A DNA stretch of 64,000 nt from Gordionus sp. m RMFG-2023 (GCF_954871325.1 NC_088778.1:4621743-4685742), one strand, 5' to 3'; numbered from the stretch's first letter, positions 29,010 through 41,680 are shown. A program made the numbers and translations. The notes: generated from the letters alone by a model not told the origin.

Positions 29010-29418
29010 TAGTGTTGTTAAACGGCCCGATTTGGGTCGATTTTTAAAAAACCGTCGGATTAAGATCTTAATTAAAATAATACCATGTAAAACTGGAGAT
29101 TTCGATCATAGATAGCAGAAGGGTTTCGACCTCTATATGCCAAATCTCTAGGCTTACTTAATATTATTTTGGTTAAAATCTTCCTCAATCCCCTTTAACA
29201 ATCGACAACGGCTCATTTTGAGCCGATTTTTTAAAACGGCGAATTCAATATTTTATTAGGAAAAATATTATGCAAGCCTTAAAATTTTGCTCATATGTGG
29301 CAGAAAGGTATGAACATCTGTTAACGAAATCTCGAGACTTATACAATATTTTTCTGGCTAAAATATTGAGTTAGCCTTTTTTAAAAATCGGCTTAAATCG
29401 AGCCGTTTAACAACACTA
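29010..29418. mobile_element. Two overlapping family-1 MITEs, probably nested
   Basis: A variant left end (TAGTGTTGTTAAACGGCCCG, then ATTTGGGTCG) starts at 29,010. A second, standard copy begins about 29,205 (ACGGCTCATTTTGAGCCG) and ends at 29,418 (GCCGTTTAACAACACTA). Just after it, at 29,424-29,440, GGCCCAAATCGGGCGG is the inverse of the first element's subterminal part. This suggests the second copy landed inside the first. Confidence 0.7.
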
Positions 29419-29444
29419 CAATAGGCCCAAATCGGGCGGTTGTA

Positions 29445-32416
29445 AAAATATATATTATTTTCCATCATTATTTTTTAATGTGACATCCAAAAGTAATGAG
29501 ATTTCAAAGGCTTAAAAAAATAATTATTTAATAAATTTGAATTTTTTAAGGGTATATATCATAATTTTATCATTTAAAATAGAACAAAAAATGACAAAAT
29601 ATATATAAATGCCTGCCTCTTTAAAAAAAATATGATATTTGATTTTTATTATCCCATTCCATTGATAAAAAAAAACAACTATCTTACAACAAAAAAAATA
29701 GGTACAAAAAATATATATATTTAAAAAGGTGAAGAAATTAAAGTGAAAATATTTTATAAACTAGAATGTTAAATAATTGTCTAATAAAAAAAAATATATA
29801 AATTCTTAAGATAATTTAATTTACACCTCGAAGCCAAAGTTGGGGATAATAAAAAAAATGATAAAATATCGTAATTCATATAATCTTTTTTTTGGTGTGT
29901 TATCAGCATCTGATTCATTCATTCATTATTTATTTATTATTTGTTAAAAAAAAAGTATCGTTTTTATAACTAGCGAAAAAAAACTGAACTTTTTATATTG
30001 AAATGTTACATCAACCAAATTCTTAAAAACTTATAATTAATTGGCTCTGAAAAAAAATGGCAATGAGTGACAACGTTTGTTAGGGGGTGGCATGTCGAAT
30101 GTTTTTATTTAAAAAAAAACAGAAAACATTTATAACGTTTTGTATTTGCCACGGTCAATGTTGTCGCGAGGAATGATGAGCGAAAATATGTATTGAGTAA
30201 TTATTAAAGAGATACGTCAGTCAAAATGTGTAAAAGTTTGACGGCATTCTTTGGGAAGCTGAAATGCATTTATAGATCAAATATCATGCCCGCGAGTCTC
30301 AGAATAAACAGATTTATTAAAATCAAAACTAGAAATAACTACCGGATATAAGATAATAAGATCCGGTCGATTTTTATAAAAAAAATAACCAATCAACGGG
30401 TATAAAATTCAAAATATTTCGCACTTGTAATATATTATAGGAAATAATTTTTGGCCAATCAAAATTGACTCCCGGTTTTGTAAAGAAAAATTGTAATATT
30501 ATTTTGTTAAAAATATTGCTTTTAGTTACATATCTTATCTTCTAATCTAAAGTATAGGTCAATAAAAATTTTTATACTTTGAAACAATTTTGCAATTTTT
30601 TATTAATTTCAAATCATAAGAGAGCTATAAAAAATTTTTATAAGCATCCCTGGGGTTTAGCTAGATACTCTATTTGAATAAATAAGAGTAGGCAATATGG
30701 ATAGTAGATCTTTTAAAATCAAGCAGCCTACTCATCTTCCAATTAATGAATAGGAGATATTTGCTTTTAACAAAAAAAATACTTTCTGTATCAATTTTTT
30801 TTATACCTTAGCAAGTTATCTGAGGGATATAAATATAATAAAAAATTTAAGCATATTTTTATCATAAAATTTGATTTCCTCAGGCACCTAATACAAGATT
30901 TATTTTAAATCAGATTGTGAAAAAATCTTCAAAATAATTATGGGCAAAATTTTTTTTTAATTTTTTGAAATTCAACTTGAAAGATTTTTAATGCAAAAAA
31001 ATTACAAAATATTTACTTATAAATGATTATTTTAAAAAAAAAGATTTTTGGCAATTTTAGGTAAAATTTGATCAAAATTTTTTAAAGAATATTTTTCAAA
31101 CTCCTTTTAAATTATATCCTTGACTATATCGGAATTAAATTATTATATTCAATTTACAAAATACTTCTTGTCGATAAAAACTAATAGAAAGGCTTTTTGA
31201 ATATTGACCATGGATTAATCTAATAGATTTTTGGGAGTGGATAGAGGAGATAAGGGGGGTTAGGGCATAATATCTCATATATTAATTAAAATCCAATTTA
31301 AAAGTTAAAATATAGTTTAAAAATTTTTGGAGAAATATGCAACTGAATAGTTTACATTTTGAAAATGGTATATTCAATTTTTTTAAAAATTATAATATAC
31401 ATATTATGAGCAGAAGTCTTTTTATAAATATAATTTATAATTTCATATTTCTTTCACTTCAAATTAGTCTACCACTCCACCCCATTGGAAGCTCAGGTAA
31501 AAAATGCAGAAGGCCCTTCCTCATTTTTTTATTGTTACCCAGAAGAAAGTAAATTATGTTAACAATAGTGGCTCTAAGACACTCGTCCTATTTGAAAATG
31601 TATTTACTATCTAAAAATTAATATTTGCTTATGAATTATAATTAACAATTGTATTTCCAATTCTCCATAAAATTAAGAAGAAATGTTATGGTATATCAAG
31701 GGTAGTATCAGTTTCTACATTATAAATACAGCAATTTATACTAATGAATTTTACTAACTTATATTATACTTCTTAAATAAACCTAGTATTTAATCTTAGA
31801 TCTGCTATTTAATTTAATTAATAGTAAATATTGCAATTGCCCTGGTTTCACAGATTTTTACAAATTTGGATGTATTTATATTTATGATTTCTTTCAAAAT
31901 ATTACTATTATGCAAAGGTTGGTAGATAAAATAGGATTATACAGTTTTTTAAGAAAAATGATTTTTTATAATATTTTATGGTATTAAAATTTATGATAAT
32001 ATATTTCATTTTGCTATTATATCAAATCTAATTTAAATTAAGAAATTAATATAATATCAAAAATATAAGAATTTTAATAAATATTAATTAAAGTATTCAA
32101 CAATTATTGTAAATTTTTAAATTATACTACAGAGATAAACAGAATTTATTACACATTATGTTATTAAAAACATGCGTTTAAAGTAATTTTAAATAACAAT
32201 TTATATAAAAATGTAAAATAATTAAGATGAATTTAAATACCTTAGCAGGTAAGAATTGTAAATGTATACAGGTGGTATATTTTATCCCTCTAGGAAAACA
32301 ATAATCTTAATTAATAACTTGAATTGTAATATAATTTCCAAATCTTTTAAATAAATAATAAACTTAGTTTAAAAATCTAAAATTTTTTAATAATATTTAA
32401 AATTTATTTTAAATAC
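29445..32416. other. AT-rich intergenic DNA
   Basis: No exon, RNA gene or clear repeat recognised. The 30,080-30,300 patch is slightly GC-richer without a coding frame. A chance frame at 31,337-31,552 is poly-AT. Confidence 0.45.
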
Positions 32417-32526
32417 TTTGTGTATATAAGCGATTGCTTCATCGTGAGAATAGTTTTCCAATGATCTGCCATTTATCTCAAGCACTTCATCACCTATTTC
32501 TAGATTATTCTTCTCAGCAGGAGAAC
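32417..32526 (-). CDS. Isolated PDZ-domain exon of an unidentified gene
   Basis: This 110-nt exon lies between acceptor TATTAATTTTATAG and donor GTATTT. It encodes SPAEKNNLEIGDEVLEINGR followed by SLENYSHDEAIAYIHK, the central part of a PDZ domain (helix A to helix B), with an initial Gly split across the junction. It differs from the sdt PDZ and lies about 10 kb upstream of that gene on the same strand, so it belongs to another gene with long introns. The neighbouring exons were not found. The PDZ subfamily cannot be named. Confidence 0.82.
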
Positions 32527-34977
32527 CTATAAAATTAATAAGAAATAATTCATTTATAATTCTATATTTTATTAAAATTTTAATATAATTTATTTATATC
32601 CGGTTTATTTTATTATTATGACAAAAATTTTTACTTATCTGATATTTTAATTTTAATGTGCAGATCATTATTATAGAAATTAAGATATAAATTTTTTATT
32701 TAGATTTATAAAATATCTAAAAACGGTTTTACAATCACAACAATGTATGTTCCCAAGAGAAATCAAGACAGTGTTGAATAAAAAATACAAATTATTATTA
32801 AAAATATTCATAAATTTTTAGATACTAATAAAATATAGCTTAAATTGAACAATTTATATTTCAAATATGACATGACATATTTATATTTTATTTCAACAAT
32901 TTACAAACCTTAATATATCACTTTTCAGATTTATTTTCAATAAATTAGAAATATTCCTTTATAAAACTTTCTCTATATTCACTAATTTTCCCATGTGTCC
33001 ATCTTTTTATCGTCGAATCGTATATTTTTGTATATTGATTCACAATTGCAACGTATATTATATATTATTCTCAAATACCTTTTAAATATGTTCATAATTA
33101 TTTTCCCATGGATTTTGAAGTAATTTTTTATATATCAAATAATTAGATGATATTAGAAAAAAATTATAGGAATAGAAGCTAAATCTGCATAGGAAAGAGT
33201 CAACACGTCCACAGAATTGTATTGATAATCATTATTATATTATCAATATAATTTTTGGAAGTTTAAATATAATGCAAATAAAGGAATAAAATAAATATTT
33301 TGAGTTAGAGGGAGATATATTCCTAATTTCATATGATCTAAATTTTTCATCTGACTTCGGTTAGGCTCAGGCTAAAAAAAACAATTTATCAGGTCTCGTT
33401 AAACATTTTTTTTGCTGTTGCCAATATTGCTGGCTGAAAAATGGCTAAAACGCCTCATAAAAAAAGAGGTATTCAAGCTAAGAGGAGTTTGGAAGTAAAA
33501 CTAAATTTCATAAAATTTGGCCCTGAAATTTTAAAACAATTTTTATCTTATAGATTTTTTCATATAATTAAAGAATACGCGAAATTGTATGATTAACTGG
33601 GTTGGAGTGGTTTAAAATATTATCAAGGGCGGTTTCCGAATTATTCTAAATTACAAAAGTTTAACCAAATCTTGTCGTCGGATCAATGATGTCCATGAGG
33701 CATTATTTTTAAATAGTTTTAAAAAGTTTTGCAAAAACGGAGGAAAAAAATTTCGTCCCTTAGGATTTCGGCGTTTTATTTAACATATATAAATACAAAT
33801 ATAATGTATGTTTTTCATTTATTTTTAATAGAATTTTTTTAAAATACCAACTACATATTTTAACTAAGTTTTAATTTATTTTAGGCAACAAGAGAAAGTT
33901 GCAATAATCATTTTCTTTTTCCCTTTGTTGTTTGGCTTGGTGGTTATTAAACTGATACGAAAAATATTTTAAAAATGTGCCGAGTCCTACTTATTCTGAC
34001 CCACTACTGATAATTTGATTGACATCCAAACAAAAAAAATTAATATTTTATAACAGATAGAAATGTCAAAGAATACACTTGCAAAGATTTTCTTATGAAA
34101 TACTATCAAACTTTACACCACTTTTATTTCAATCCCTGAAGCGAAACTTTTAACATATTTTAGTTTGTACTCAATGCCATGTCCGGTAAGTATTTTATCA
34201 CGTGTGTTAATAAAAAATGCATTGCTATAATAGTGGATTTTTGTATTTCATAAATATTTTAGGCTAGTCACATCTTACAGAAATGTGTGAGCCCTTTTCC
34301 CAAGTATGATTTGATGCAATATGACTGTTTACAAAGTTTTATATGAAGGAATGCATTGAATGAGGCATTAAAATAAATTAGAGATGAAAAAAAGAACAAA
34401 CCAATTATTTTATAAAATATTAAACGTGTTTAATATTATAATTTAACTTTTACGACTAAATTTGGGAAAGTCTGATCAGAAAGAAGCCTATTTGACGAAT
34501 GCCAATTCAAAGAAGGAATATGAAAGAAATAGATAGTGCATTATTTATATTCAAATAATTTTAACGAATCAAATAATTTACGATTCAAACGAATATAAAA
34601 AATTTACTGTTTTATTCGAATAATTATTTTTTTAAAATAAAATAGCATAACTCTAATGAAAATATATTGGACAGATATTTTTAAAAAAATATTTATTGCA
34701 ATATTTGTGATATTTATTTTAAAATATTTATCTATAAAAATGAGCTATGTTAGTCCTCTATAGACACCAGAATTTAGCTGATTCCAAAAAAAATCTGATA
34801 TGGACTATTATTTTTGAATATTATTTTCTTTACCAAATGTGCTTTTCCTACAAATGTAATAAGTATATACAATTTAATAGTGATGATGCTGAAGTATATA
34901 TCTTTTATTGATGGATATGATCATTTATAAAATATTTAAATCTTTTGAATTTACAATTTTGAATGATATATTCTCTA
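32527..34977. other. AT-rich DNA, probably intron of the PDZ-exon gene
   Basis: No further exon recognised. A 51-codon + strand frame at 33,441 (MAKTPHKKRGIQAKRSLEVK) has no supporting motif. Confidence 0.35.
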
Positions 34978-36808
34978 CTATTTATGAATAGTATAGAGGT
35001 CTGTAATGGGTGGGTTTTTACTACGCCCGTCCGCCCACATTGGTCCGTCCATTGTTAAAAATTTTAAACATTGGGCGGGTTAAAAAAATTGGATGGTTGG
35101 GGGGGGGGAGGACATTTAGAAAAATACCTTACTTCTCAGTAAAAAAATCCTATTTTAAACTGGTCTCCATCCCCTCTTAAATTCATTAACGATATGGCAA
35201 TAACTATCGACCTACTTGGATTTCAATGACGATCTTACGTCATTCATCCCCCACACCCATTCCTGTGGGAATTATAATATAATATGTTGATATATGGATC
35301 TAAAATTAATTTTTAAAATATAAGTAATAACCACTAAGAATGATCCAAAAATTTATTCATCTTTTTTATATGAATGCTGGACCATATATCTAGAAAATAA
35401 TAATTAAATTAAGTGACTAATTTCTAAGCGTTTGATATATTAATCTGAGCTATTTATTTTTTAATCTGAGCAATTCCGCGCGAGCCAGTTTCTTATCTAA
35501 GGCAATAAATAGGAGCACTTAATTATATTATTATTGAGCATATACAAAATATACCTAATTTAATAACCATATAAATAATTATAAAATGGCTGCCTATCGT
35601 TTATCGACCAATCAAATATGAGATAACAATATTTAAAACTGTTAGGATATCAAAAGGTTTAGACCGGTTTACAAAGCTTTACATATAAAAGAAGTGAAAC
35701 AGATGTACATGCTCTTTAAGTTTTAGTTCAACGTGATTGTTATTTTTCCCTCTTTTTCTTTTGTTCACAATTTGTTTTTATTTCTGAAAATTTTAATAAA
35801 AAAAATTGTGAAATGACATTTACATATCTTCTAGTGAATGCAACAACAAAGTCATAAAAGCTATTTTTCTGCGAAATAATTGAATTGTGTGAAATTTAAA
35901 TTTAAAAATTTGGTAAAATTAACTTATAATGAAAATAAAAAATTAAGCATATCACTAAACCAATTACTAGTGGTGAATTGAATATATCAAATGAAACGAA
36001 TAATATTAATCAAGTATTCTATCATATGACTGTCATGAATGAGGTGACAAGACGTATTTGATAATTTTTGAAAATACGTATTCGCGTGTATAATAATAAT
36101 TTTAATATTTTGCTTTATTTTATTTTTAGATATAGGAATTAAATTTGGCAAGATCATTGTGAAATTGTATTTTAATTTTTGTTGATATTCTATTTTTAAA
36201 TAATAATTAAATTTTGCAGGATCATTATGAAATTGTATTTATGCGCTTACCTATAAAAGGGAAGCGAAATATTGTAAAAATTAATTGATATTTTTTTTTG
36301 ATTATAAAATTGTAAAAAAAAATTAGAAAATAAAATTTTGTCTCCATTTTTAGTTATTTTCATTTTGCTGATCGAGTAATAAGCGGTCACAACAGCAATA
36401 GTTGGTGAATTGGTGTATATATATATATTGATTGATTTGTATATGACATTTATAACATTAATAATATATATAATATATCTTATTTATAACAATCACAAAA
36501 ATATTAATAACTCGATAAATCTATTAATAAAGCAAAAGTACTGATAATATTTGATATACTCTAATAATGGATGGTTTATATAAACATATTAGAAAATTAA
36601 ATCAAAAAACAATTAAAATAAGAAAATAAAATTGTACAATATTTAATTCGATAGATAGCGCTTATTGTTATTTGATATTTTTTTTGTATTAAATTAATGT
36701 TGCTAAACGGCTCGAGGTGGGCCTATTTTTCAAAAATGGCTAACTAAATATTTCATCTAGAAAAATATCAGGCAAGCCTGAAGATTTTGTTTATAGATGG
36801 CACGACTG
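34978..36808 (+). repeat. Segmental tandem duplication, unit 1
   Basis: Shared landmarks with unit 2, in the same order: AGGTCTGT-ATGGG; TTTCAATGACGATCT; GGAATTATAATATAATAT; AAGAATGATCCAAAAATT; GCTGGACCATATATC; AAGGCAATAAATAGGAGC; TATAAAATGGCTGCCTAT; CAATCAAATATGAGATAACA; AAAAGGTTTAGACCGGTT; GATAGATAGCGCTTATTG. The unit ends in a half family-1 MITE (36,695-36,808). This copy has extra internal DNA (35,700-36,500) compared with unit 2. Confidence 0.85.
36695..36808. mobile_element. MITE, family 1, left half
   Basis: The left end AATGTTGCTAAACGGCTCG is followed by GGCTAACTAAATATTTCAT and GGCAAGCCTGAAGATTTTG. The right arm is missing. It sits at the end of duplication unit 1. Confidence 0.65.
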
Positions 36809-36827
36809 ATATTTTCTAATTTATAAA

Positions 36828-38150
36828 CAGTAAAGGTCTGTTATGGGGAGATTTTTAACTAAGCCCCCTAGCCTACGTCGGTTGGTTCATTGTTAAAAAA
36901 CTAGGATGGTCGGGCGGGGAGAAGGGTTTTAAATGGACTTCCCATTAAGGAAATAGTTTTAATCACCCTGAATATTTTTACCCTCATCCTTACCAAATTA
37001 AAATCAGCAAAATAAAATCAGATTTTAAACTAGTTCCAACCCCTCTTCATTTCAATAACGATAAGGAAATAACTATTTACCCAATTAGATTTCAATGACG
37101 ATCTCGCTTCCAACCCCCAATCCCATGGTGGAATTATAATATAATATCTTGACATGGATCTTAAATTAAACTAATATAATTTTGAAAATATGATTTAAAA
37201 GTAATAACAACTAAGAATGATCCAAAAATTGATTCATACTTTTTATACGAGTGCTGGACCATATATCAAGAAAATAGTAATTAAATTTGCGAAAAGAAAA
37301 AAAAATTATGGATTTTTGAGTTTAAATATTTATTTTAAAATAAAAATATTTTCAGGGGGAGTTATAAATTTAAAAAATGTTTAATTCTATCCTTATTCCA
37401 TCTATCATATTTATAAAAACAAATGATTTAATTTCTTTTAAATGGGCCTTGTTAAGCAGTAATATTGGCTTAGGAAGCAGTTTCATCTAAGGCAATAAAT
37501 AGGAGCCTTTATTATATTATTATTGCGCATATTCAAAATACACCTAATTTATATAAACCATAAAAATATTTATAAAATGGCTGCCTATAAGTTTATCAAC
37601 CAATCAAATATGAGATAACAATATTTAAAATAGTTCGGAGACTATCAAAAGGTTTAGACCGGTTAATGTTTACTGAGAGTTTGTAGTATCAAGATCTGTC
37701 TTATTTTAATTATTTGCGTGAATTAAAATTTTAAAAAAAATTTTGATAGAATATACCAAAACATTGAAATACAAAGAATATTCATCTGTGAATAAAAAAT
37801 TGTTTGAATTTAAATTAAAAAATTTTGTAAAAATAACTTAAACCAAAAATGAAAATTAAGCACACCGCAAAGATTTAATCAATCGATAAATCTATTAATA
37901 AAGTATTCTAATTATATTTCAATTACTCTAATAAATAATTGCTGTTTTATTTAAACTTATTGGAAATTAAATTAAAAACAATTAAATATAAGAAAATAAA
38001 ATTGTATAATATTTAATGCGATAGATAGCGCTTATTGTTATTTGATATTATTTTATATTAAATTAAGTGTGGTTAAAAACGGCTCTATTTGGGCCTATTT
38101 TATATAACGGCTATAACTAAATATTTTATCCAGGAAAATATAAGGCAAGC
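36828..38150 (+). repeat. Segmental tandem duplication, unit 2
   Basis: The landmarks of unit 1 appear in the same order and orientation, with many single differences and indels, so the duplication is old. It also ends in a family-1 MITE (from about 38,062), so the MITE was probably present before the duplication. Confidence 0.85.
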
Positions 38151-38440
38151 CTGTAAATGACACACAAAGTTTTTTGTTGCAATTTATTGCCAATGATAAT
38201 AATCAATAATATATATATATATATATATATATGTTAATCCCAATGACAATAATGTTGCAATTACATTTTTGCGAACGTTATATAAAGATATATATAAAAA
38301 AATTAATTATTGTTGATTGACGTCTCTGAACACTCCACCGTCAATCACAACAGTTTTAACATCTATTAGCGAAATTTGTAGGCTTAGGCAATATTTTTAT
38401 TGGCTAAAATATTGAGTTACACGTTTTTAAAAATTGGTTC
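38062..38440. mobile_element. MITE, family 1, with an insertion in the middle
   Basis: Left arm GTGTGGTTAAAAACGGCTC to GGCAAGCCTG; right arm GAAATTTGTAGGCTTAGGC, AAAATATTGAGTTACACG. Between them lies about 200 bp with a TA microsatellite (38,208-38,232) and a short hairpin TTGATTGACG/CGTCAATCA. Confidence 0.65.
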
Positions 38441-38506
38441 ATATCAAATAAATAAATAAATTTAAAAACGTTAGACGTTTGGTATCGCATTCCTACCAAA
38501 ACAAAT

Positions 38507-38721
38507 CTCGAATTCATAGTGGCGCCATTGCGATCGCGATTTAACAGCTGACAGTTTTTTTTAAATCTGTTTATGAGATAAATTTTTCTTTATTATAAAA
38601 TGATTATTTCTTAGATTATTATTATTCTGAATTGATATTAAAGATAAAATTGAATCTCATAAACAGATTTTTAAAAATCGATCAGCTGTTAAATCGCAGT
38701 GGTGCCATTATAAATTCAAGG
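38507..38721. mobile_element. MITE, family 3 (Harbinger-like), diverged copy
   Basis: Left CGAATTCATAGTGGCGCC and ATTTAACAGCTGA; right ATCAGCTGTTAAAT and TAAATTCAAGG. The long inverted arms include CTGTTTATGAGAT and ATCTCATAAACAG. Compare the cleaner copy at 39,068. Confidence 0.75.
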
Positions 38722-38847
38722 AAAAGGGGGTGAAAAAATATTTTAAAAAAATTAAGGGGGAGGTGCTAATTTTAACGTTTGCCCCTTTCTTTCGAGTTTA
38801 ATATTTGATGTCGTGGCGAAAATTAATTTTTAGGTGACCATTTAAAC

Positions 38848-39312
38848 TAGTGTTGTTTAAACGGCTCGTTTTGAGCAGATTTTTAAAAAGGGGTTAACTC
38901 AATATTTCATCCAGAAAAATATTCGGCAAGCCTGAAGATTTTGTTCGCAGAAGGAACAAGGGTCTAGACATACACTATCGAAATATCGAGGCTGCTTAGA
39001 CAATATTTTACCGGGTAAAATATTGAGTTACCGGTTTTTAAAAACCGGTTCAAAACGAGCCGTTTAACCTTGAATTCATAGTGGCGCGATTGCGATGGCG
39101 ATTTAACAGCTGATTGATTTTTAAAATCTGTTTATGAGATCAATTTTTATTTGTTAATATTAATTTTATCTTTAATTCATATTTTAATAATAATCTAAGA
39201 AATATTGATTTTAATAAAGAATAATTGATCTCATAAACAGATTTTAAAAAATCAATCAGCTGTTAAATTGCGATCGCAATCGCTCCACTATGAATTCAAG
39301 GTAACAACACCA
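38848..39312. mobile_element. MITE, family 1, with perfect 8-bp TSD, split by a nested MITE
   Basis: Left end TAGTGTTGTTTAAACGGCTC; right end CGAGCCGTTTAA then, after the nested element, CAACACCA. The flanks are ATTTAAAC at 38,840-38,847 and 39,313-39,320, a perfect 8-bp duplication that fixes this family as hAT-like. Confidence 0.9.
39068..39301. mobile_element. MITE, family 3, PIF/Harbinger-like, TAA target duplication
   Basis: Ends CCTTGAATTCATAGTGGCG and CTCCACTATGAATTCAAGG, with long inverted arms (ATTTAACAGCTGATTGATTT and its complement). It is flanked by TAA on both sides (39,065-39,067 and 39,302-39,304). Removing it restores GTTTAACAACAC, the expected end of the family-1 element around it. 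The 3-bp TAA duplication fits PIF/Harbinger. Confidence 0.9.
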
Positions 39313-39320
39313 ATTTAAAC

Positions 39321-39844
39321 GGTGAATTAAAAATGAATTGGCTCTTATAAATAAAACCGAAATTCTTAATTTCGAATTTTTTAATATTATTCCCCTTTAA
39401 ATAAAATCAATATTATTATTTCTTCTTTTTTTTCAAATTAAACTTTTGGAAAAAAAAGGATTATAAAAACGGTAATAAAAAGTAAAAATATCCAAAAAAA
39501 AATAATTGTCACATGAAAGAAATTCAAATTTTAAAAAAATATTATCCAATAAGAATTCTCAGAAAATTTGCGCGACAGATCTCTAGAGAAAAGAGATCGT
39601 CATTTTTATAGGTTCCCGATCGAGAATGTCGAAAATGGATATCTTATAAATTCTAAAAAATCTGGAAAATGATATATGGTAGATGTACTTACACTTCAAT
39701 TGATTTTAAAAAAAATTGCGAAATATATATATTTCTGAGATATTACTAATAAACATTCAATAAAAAATTTCCTGGCTTAGAATACTTACGAAAACTCCCC
39801 TTTTACCCATTTTTTTTTAGAAAAAAAACTCAATTGTATAAGTA
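39321..39844. other. AT-rich DNA
   Basis: No gene or repeat recognised. Confidence 0.5.
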
Positions 39845-40070
39845 TTATCTACTAATATTATTTTCTCTAGTTTTCTTTTCTAAAATATATCCTGAATTTA
39901 TTGTCGATCTCATACCGTCTAAATGAAGCGTTAAATAATTATTTAATACTTTTTTAAAATGATGAATTAAAGGAGAACGAAAATTAATCCCACCGGATTT
40001 ACAAGATAAAATTGTTTCGAGCCAGACAGGTTTATAAAAAATAGTATAGATTCCCACTAAGGTATTCAAT
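39845..40070 (-). CDS. Possible exon of an unidentified gene
   Basis: After acceptor AAAAACTTTAG the frame reads LNTLVGIYTIFYKPVWLETI, LSCKSGGINFRSPLIHHFKK and VLNNYLTLHLDG, which looks like real protein. A GTATGA donor at 39,914-39,915 would end the exon after HLDG; otherwise the frame runs to a stop at 39,845. No family is recognised. It could belong with the PDZ exon at 32,417 on the same strand, but nothing proves this. Confidence 0.35.
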
Positions 40071-41680
40071 CTAAAGTTTTTCTGAATTCGCTAGAATTTG
40101 TCAAATCAATAAGAATTGGATTTAAAAAGTATCTTGAAGACGCTTAAGCGGATTTTTAAAAAAGTCTCGAGGAACTTCTAACGGAGTGATATCCTCTTTT
40201 TTTAAAAAATTATTTTGGGTGGAAGGGGAGAGAGAATAGAACAGGAAAAGAATGAGTGAGAAAATCTAATATGTGGATATGTTAAGGAGGCCTTGGGAAC
40301 TGAAATAAAACAAAGACATTAATATATTAAAGATATGGAGTGGGAAGCCATCGTCCTTATGAGAGGGGGTGGTGATCGGAGTAGGGGTATGAGAGGGGGT
40401 GGTGATCGGAATAGGGGTCATTTGCTTTCGATTTCTTTGAAGGGGTTGTAATGGGGTAGTCATCCAAAGGGGTAAAATGAATCAAAACACTATTTGTAGA
40501 TTAAAAACTAAAATTAAGACTGTGCTGATCCGCAAACTTTTCACCTACCCGATCCTAAATTTTCCAACATTACTATAAAACCGATCCGATAACCGATATT
40601 TAAATTGATTTTAGTTACCATCTATCTATCAATCAAATGTCACTAAAAGAAAATCATTATTTTATTATTTATTTTTAACAAAAAAAAAGAAGAACTTTCT
40701 AGAAATGATTATGCATGACCGGCTCGAGATTGGAGTTGAACTAACTCGAATCTTTCCGCGCAAAGCTTCTAATAGCTATTGAGTCATTGTTTATTAATAT
40801 TCATCCTAACCCTTACTTCGTTCTCATAGGTTGTTACCGAAAAATTGCTAGCTTCGCCGTTCAATGAAATTTGTAAAGGGTAAAGTCACCCAGAGCCCCC
40901 CCCTCCCTCTTACCATCTAGAGAAAATCTTGGATGTGCATAGTCTATGTATTATATCGTTAAATTTTATTTTAAAATGAATGTTTTTTTTAGATGGGCAT
41001 ACTGTGGTAGAAATGATATATTACCTTGAAAATATAAAAATACTTAAATATGTATATTTTTTTTTTGATGTATCGTTAAATATTTATGATATTTTATTCA
41101 CCAAGAAATTCGAATATGAAATTAAATCAAATTTGTTGGAATATGTAATAAGGTCATTTTAAATGAATTAATTCTTCAAATTTTAACGGCTCTAACGTAA
41201 TTCCTAAAATAATGGTTTTAAAAAACAAGGATCATTTTTTAAAAATCTTATATGAATTATTCATGTAAAAGACAATATTAATATAAATATGTTAATTCTT
41301 ATTTTATTTTTTTTATCTTCTTCAAACTAATTTAAATCTATTAAAGAGTATAGAATAAATTTATTTTTTAACAAAAAAAAACTAATGAATATTCATATAG
41401 TTTTTCATCAAAACAAAAGCTATATATTAAAGATTTTTAAAATAAATATCTCCTTACTAATTTAAAGGCTAAAATTAGTGATTGACTAAAAAAAAAATCT
41501 TATCATATAAAAATAAAGTAAAAGATTTCTCTTTTGAAGAACAGAAATAGATATTCTACCTAAAAATGCTAAAATCTTTTATAAGTAAAATCTTATGTAA
41601 TTCAAAAAAAAAATCTTTCAAGGTGAAATCGATAATTTCTTCTTTTTTTTAAATGAAATCTTCAAGATTAGTTTTAGTTC
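40071..41680. other. AT-rich DNA with a short tandem repeat
   Basis: At 40,359-40,420 a 30-bp unit (GTATGAGAGGGGGTGGTGAT, then CGGARTAGGG) is present twice in tandem and creates a short minus-strand frame rich in Thr-Pro. Nothing else recognised. Confidence 0.5.

Noticed and set aside
33441-33596. 51-codon basic frame MAKTPHKKRGIQAK
   Set aside because: No motif, no splice signal and a single short frame in AT-rich DNA; probably chance.
40266-40463. Thr/Pro-rich minus-strand frame
   Set aside because: It is produced by a doubled 30-bp unit; no other sign of coding.
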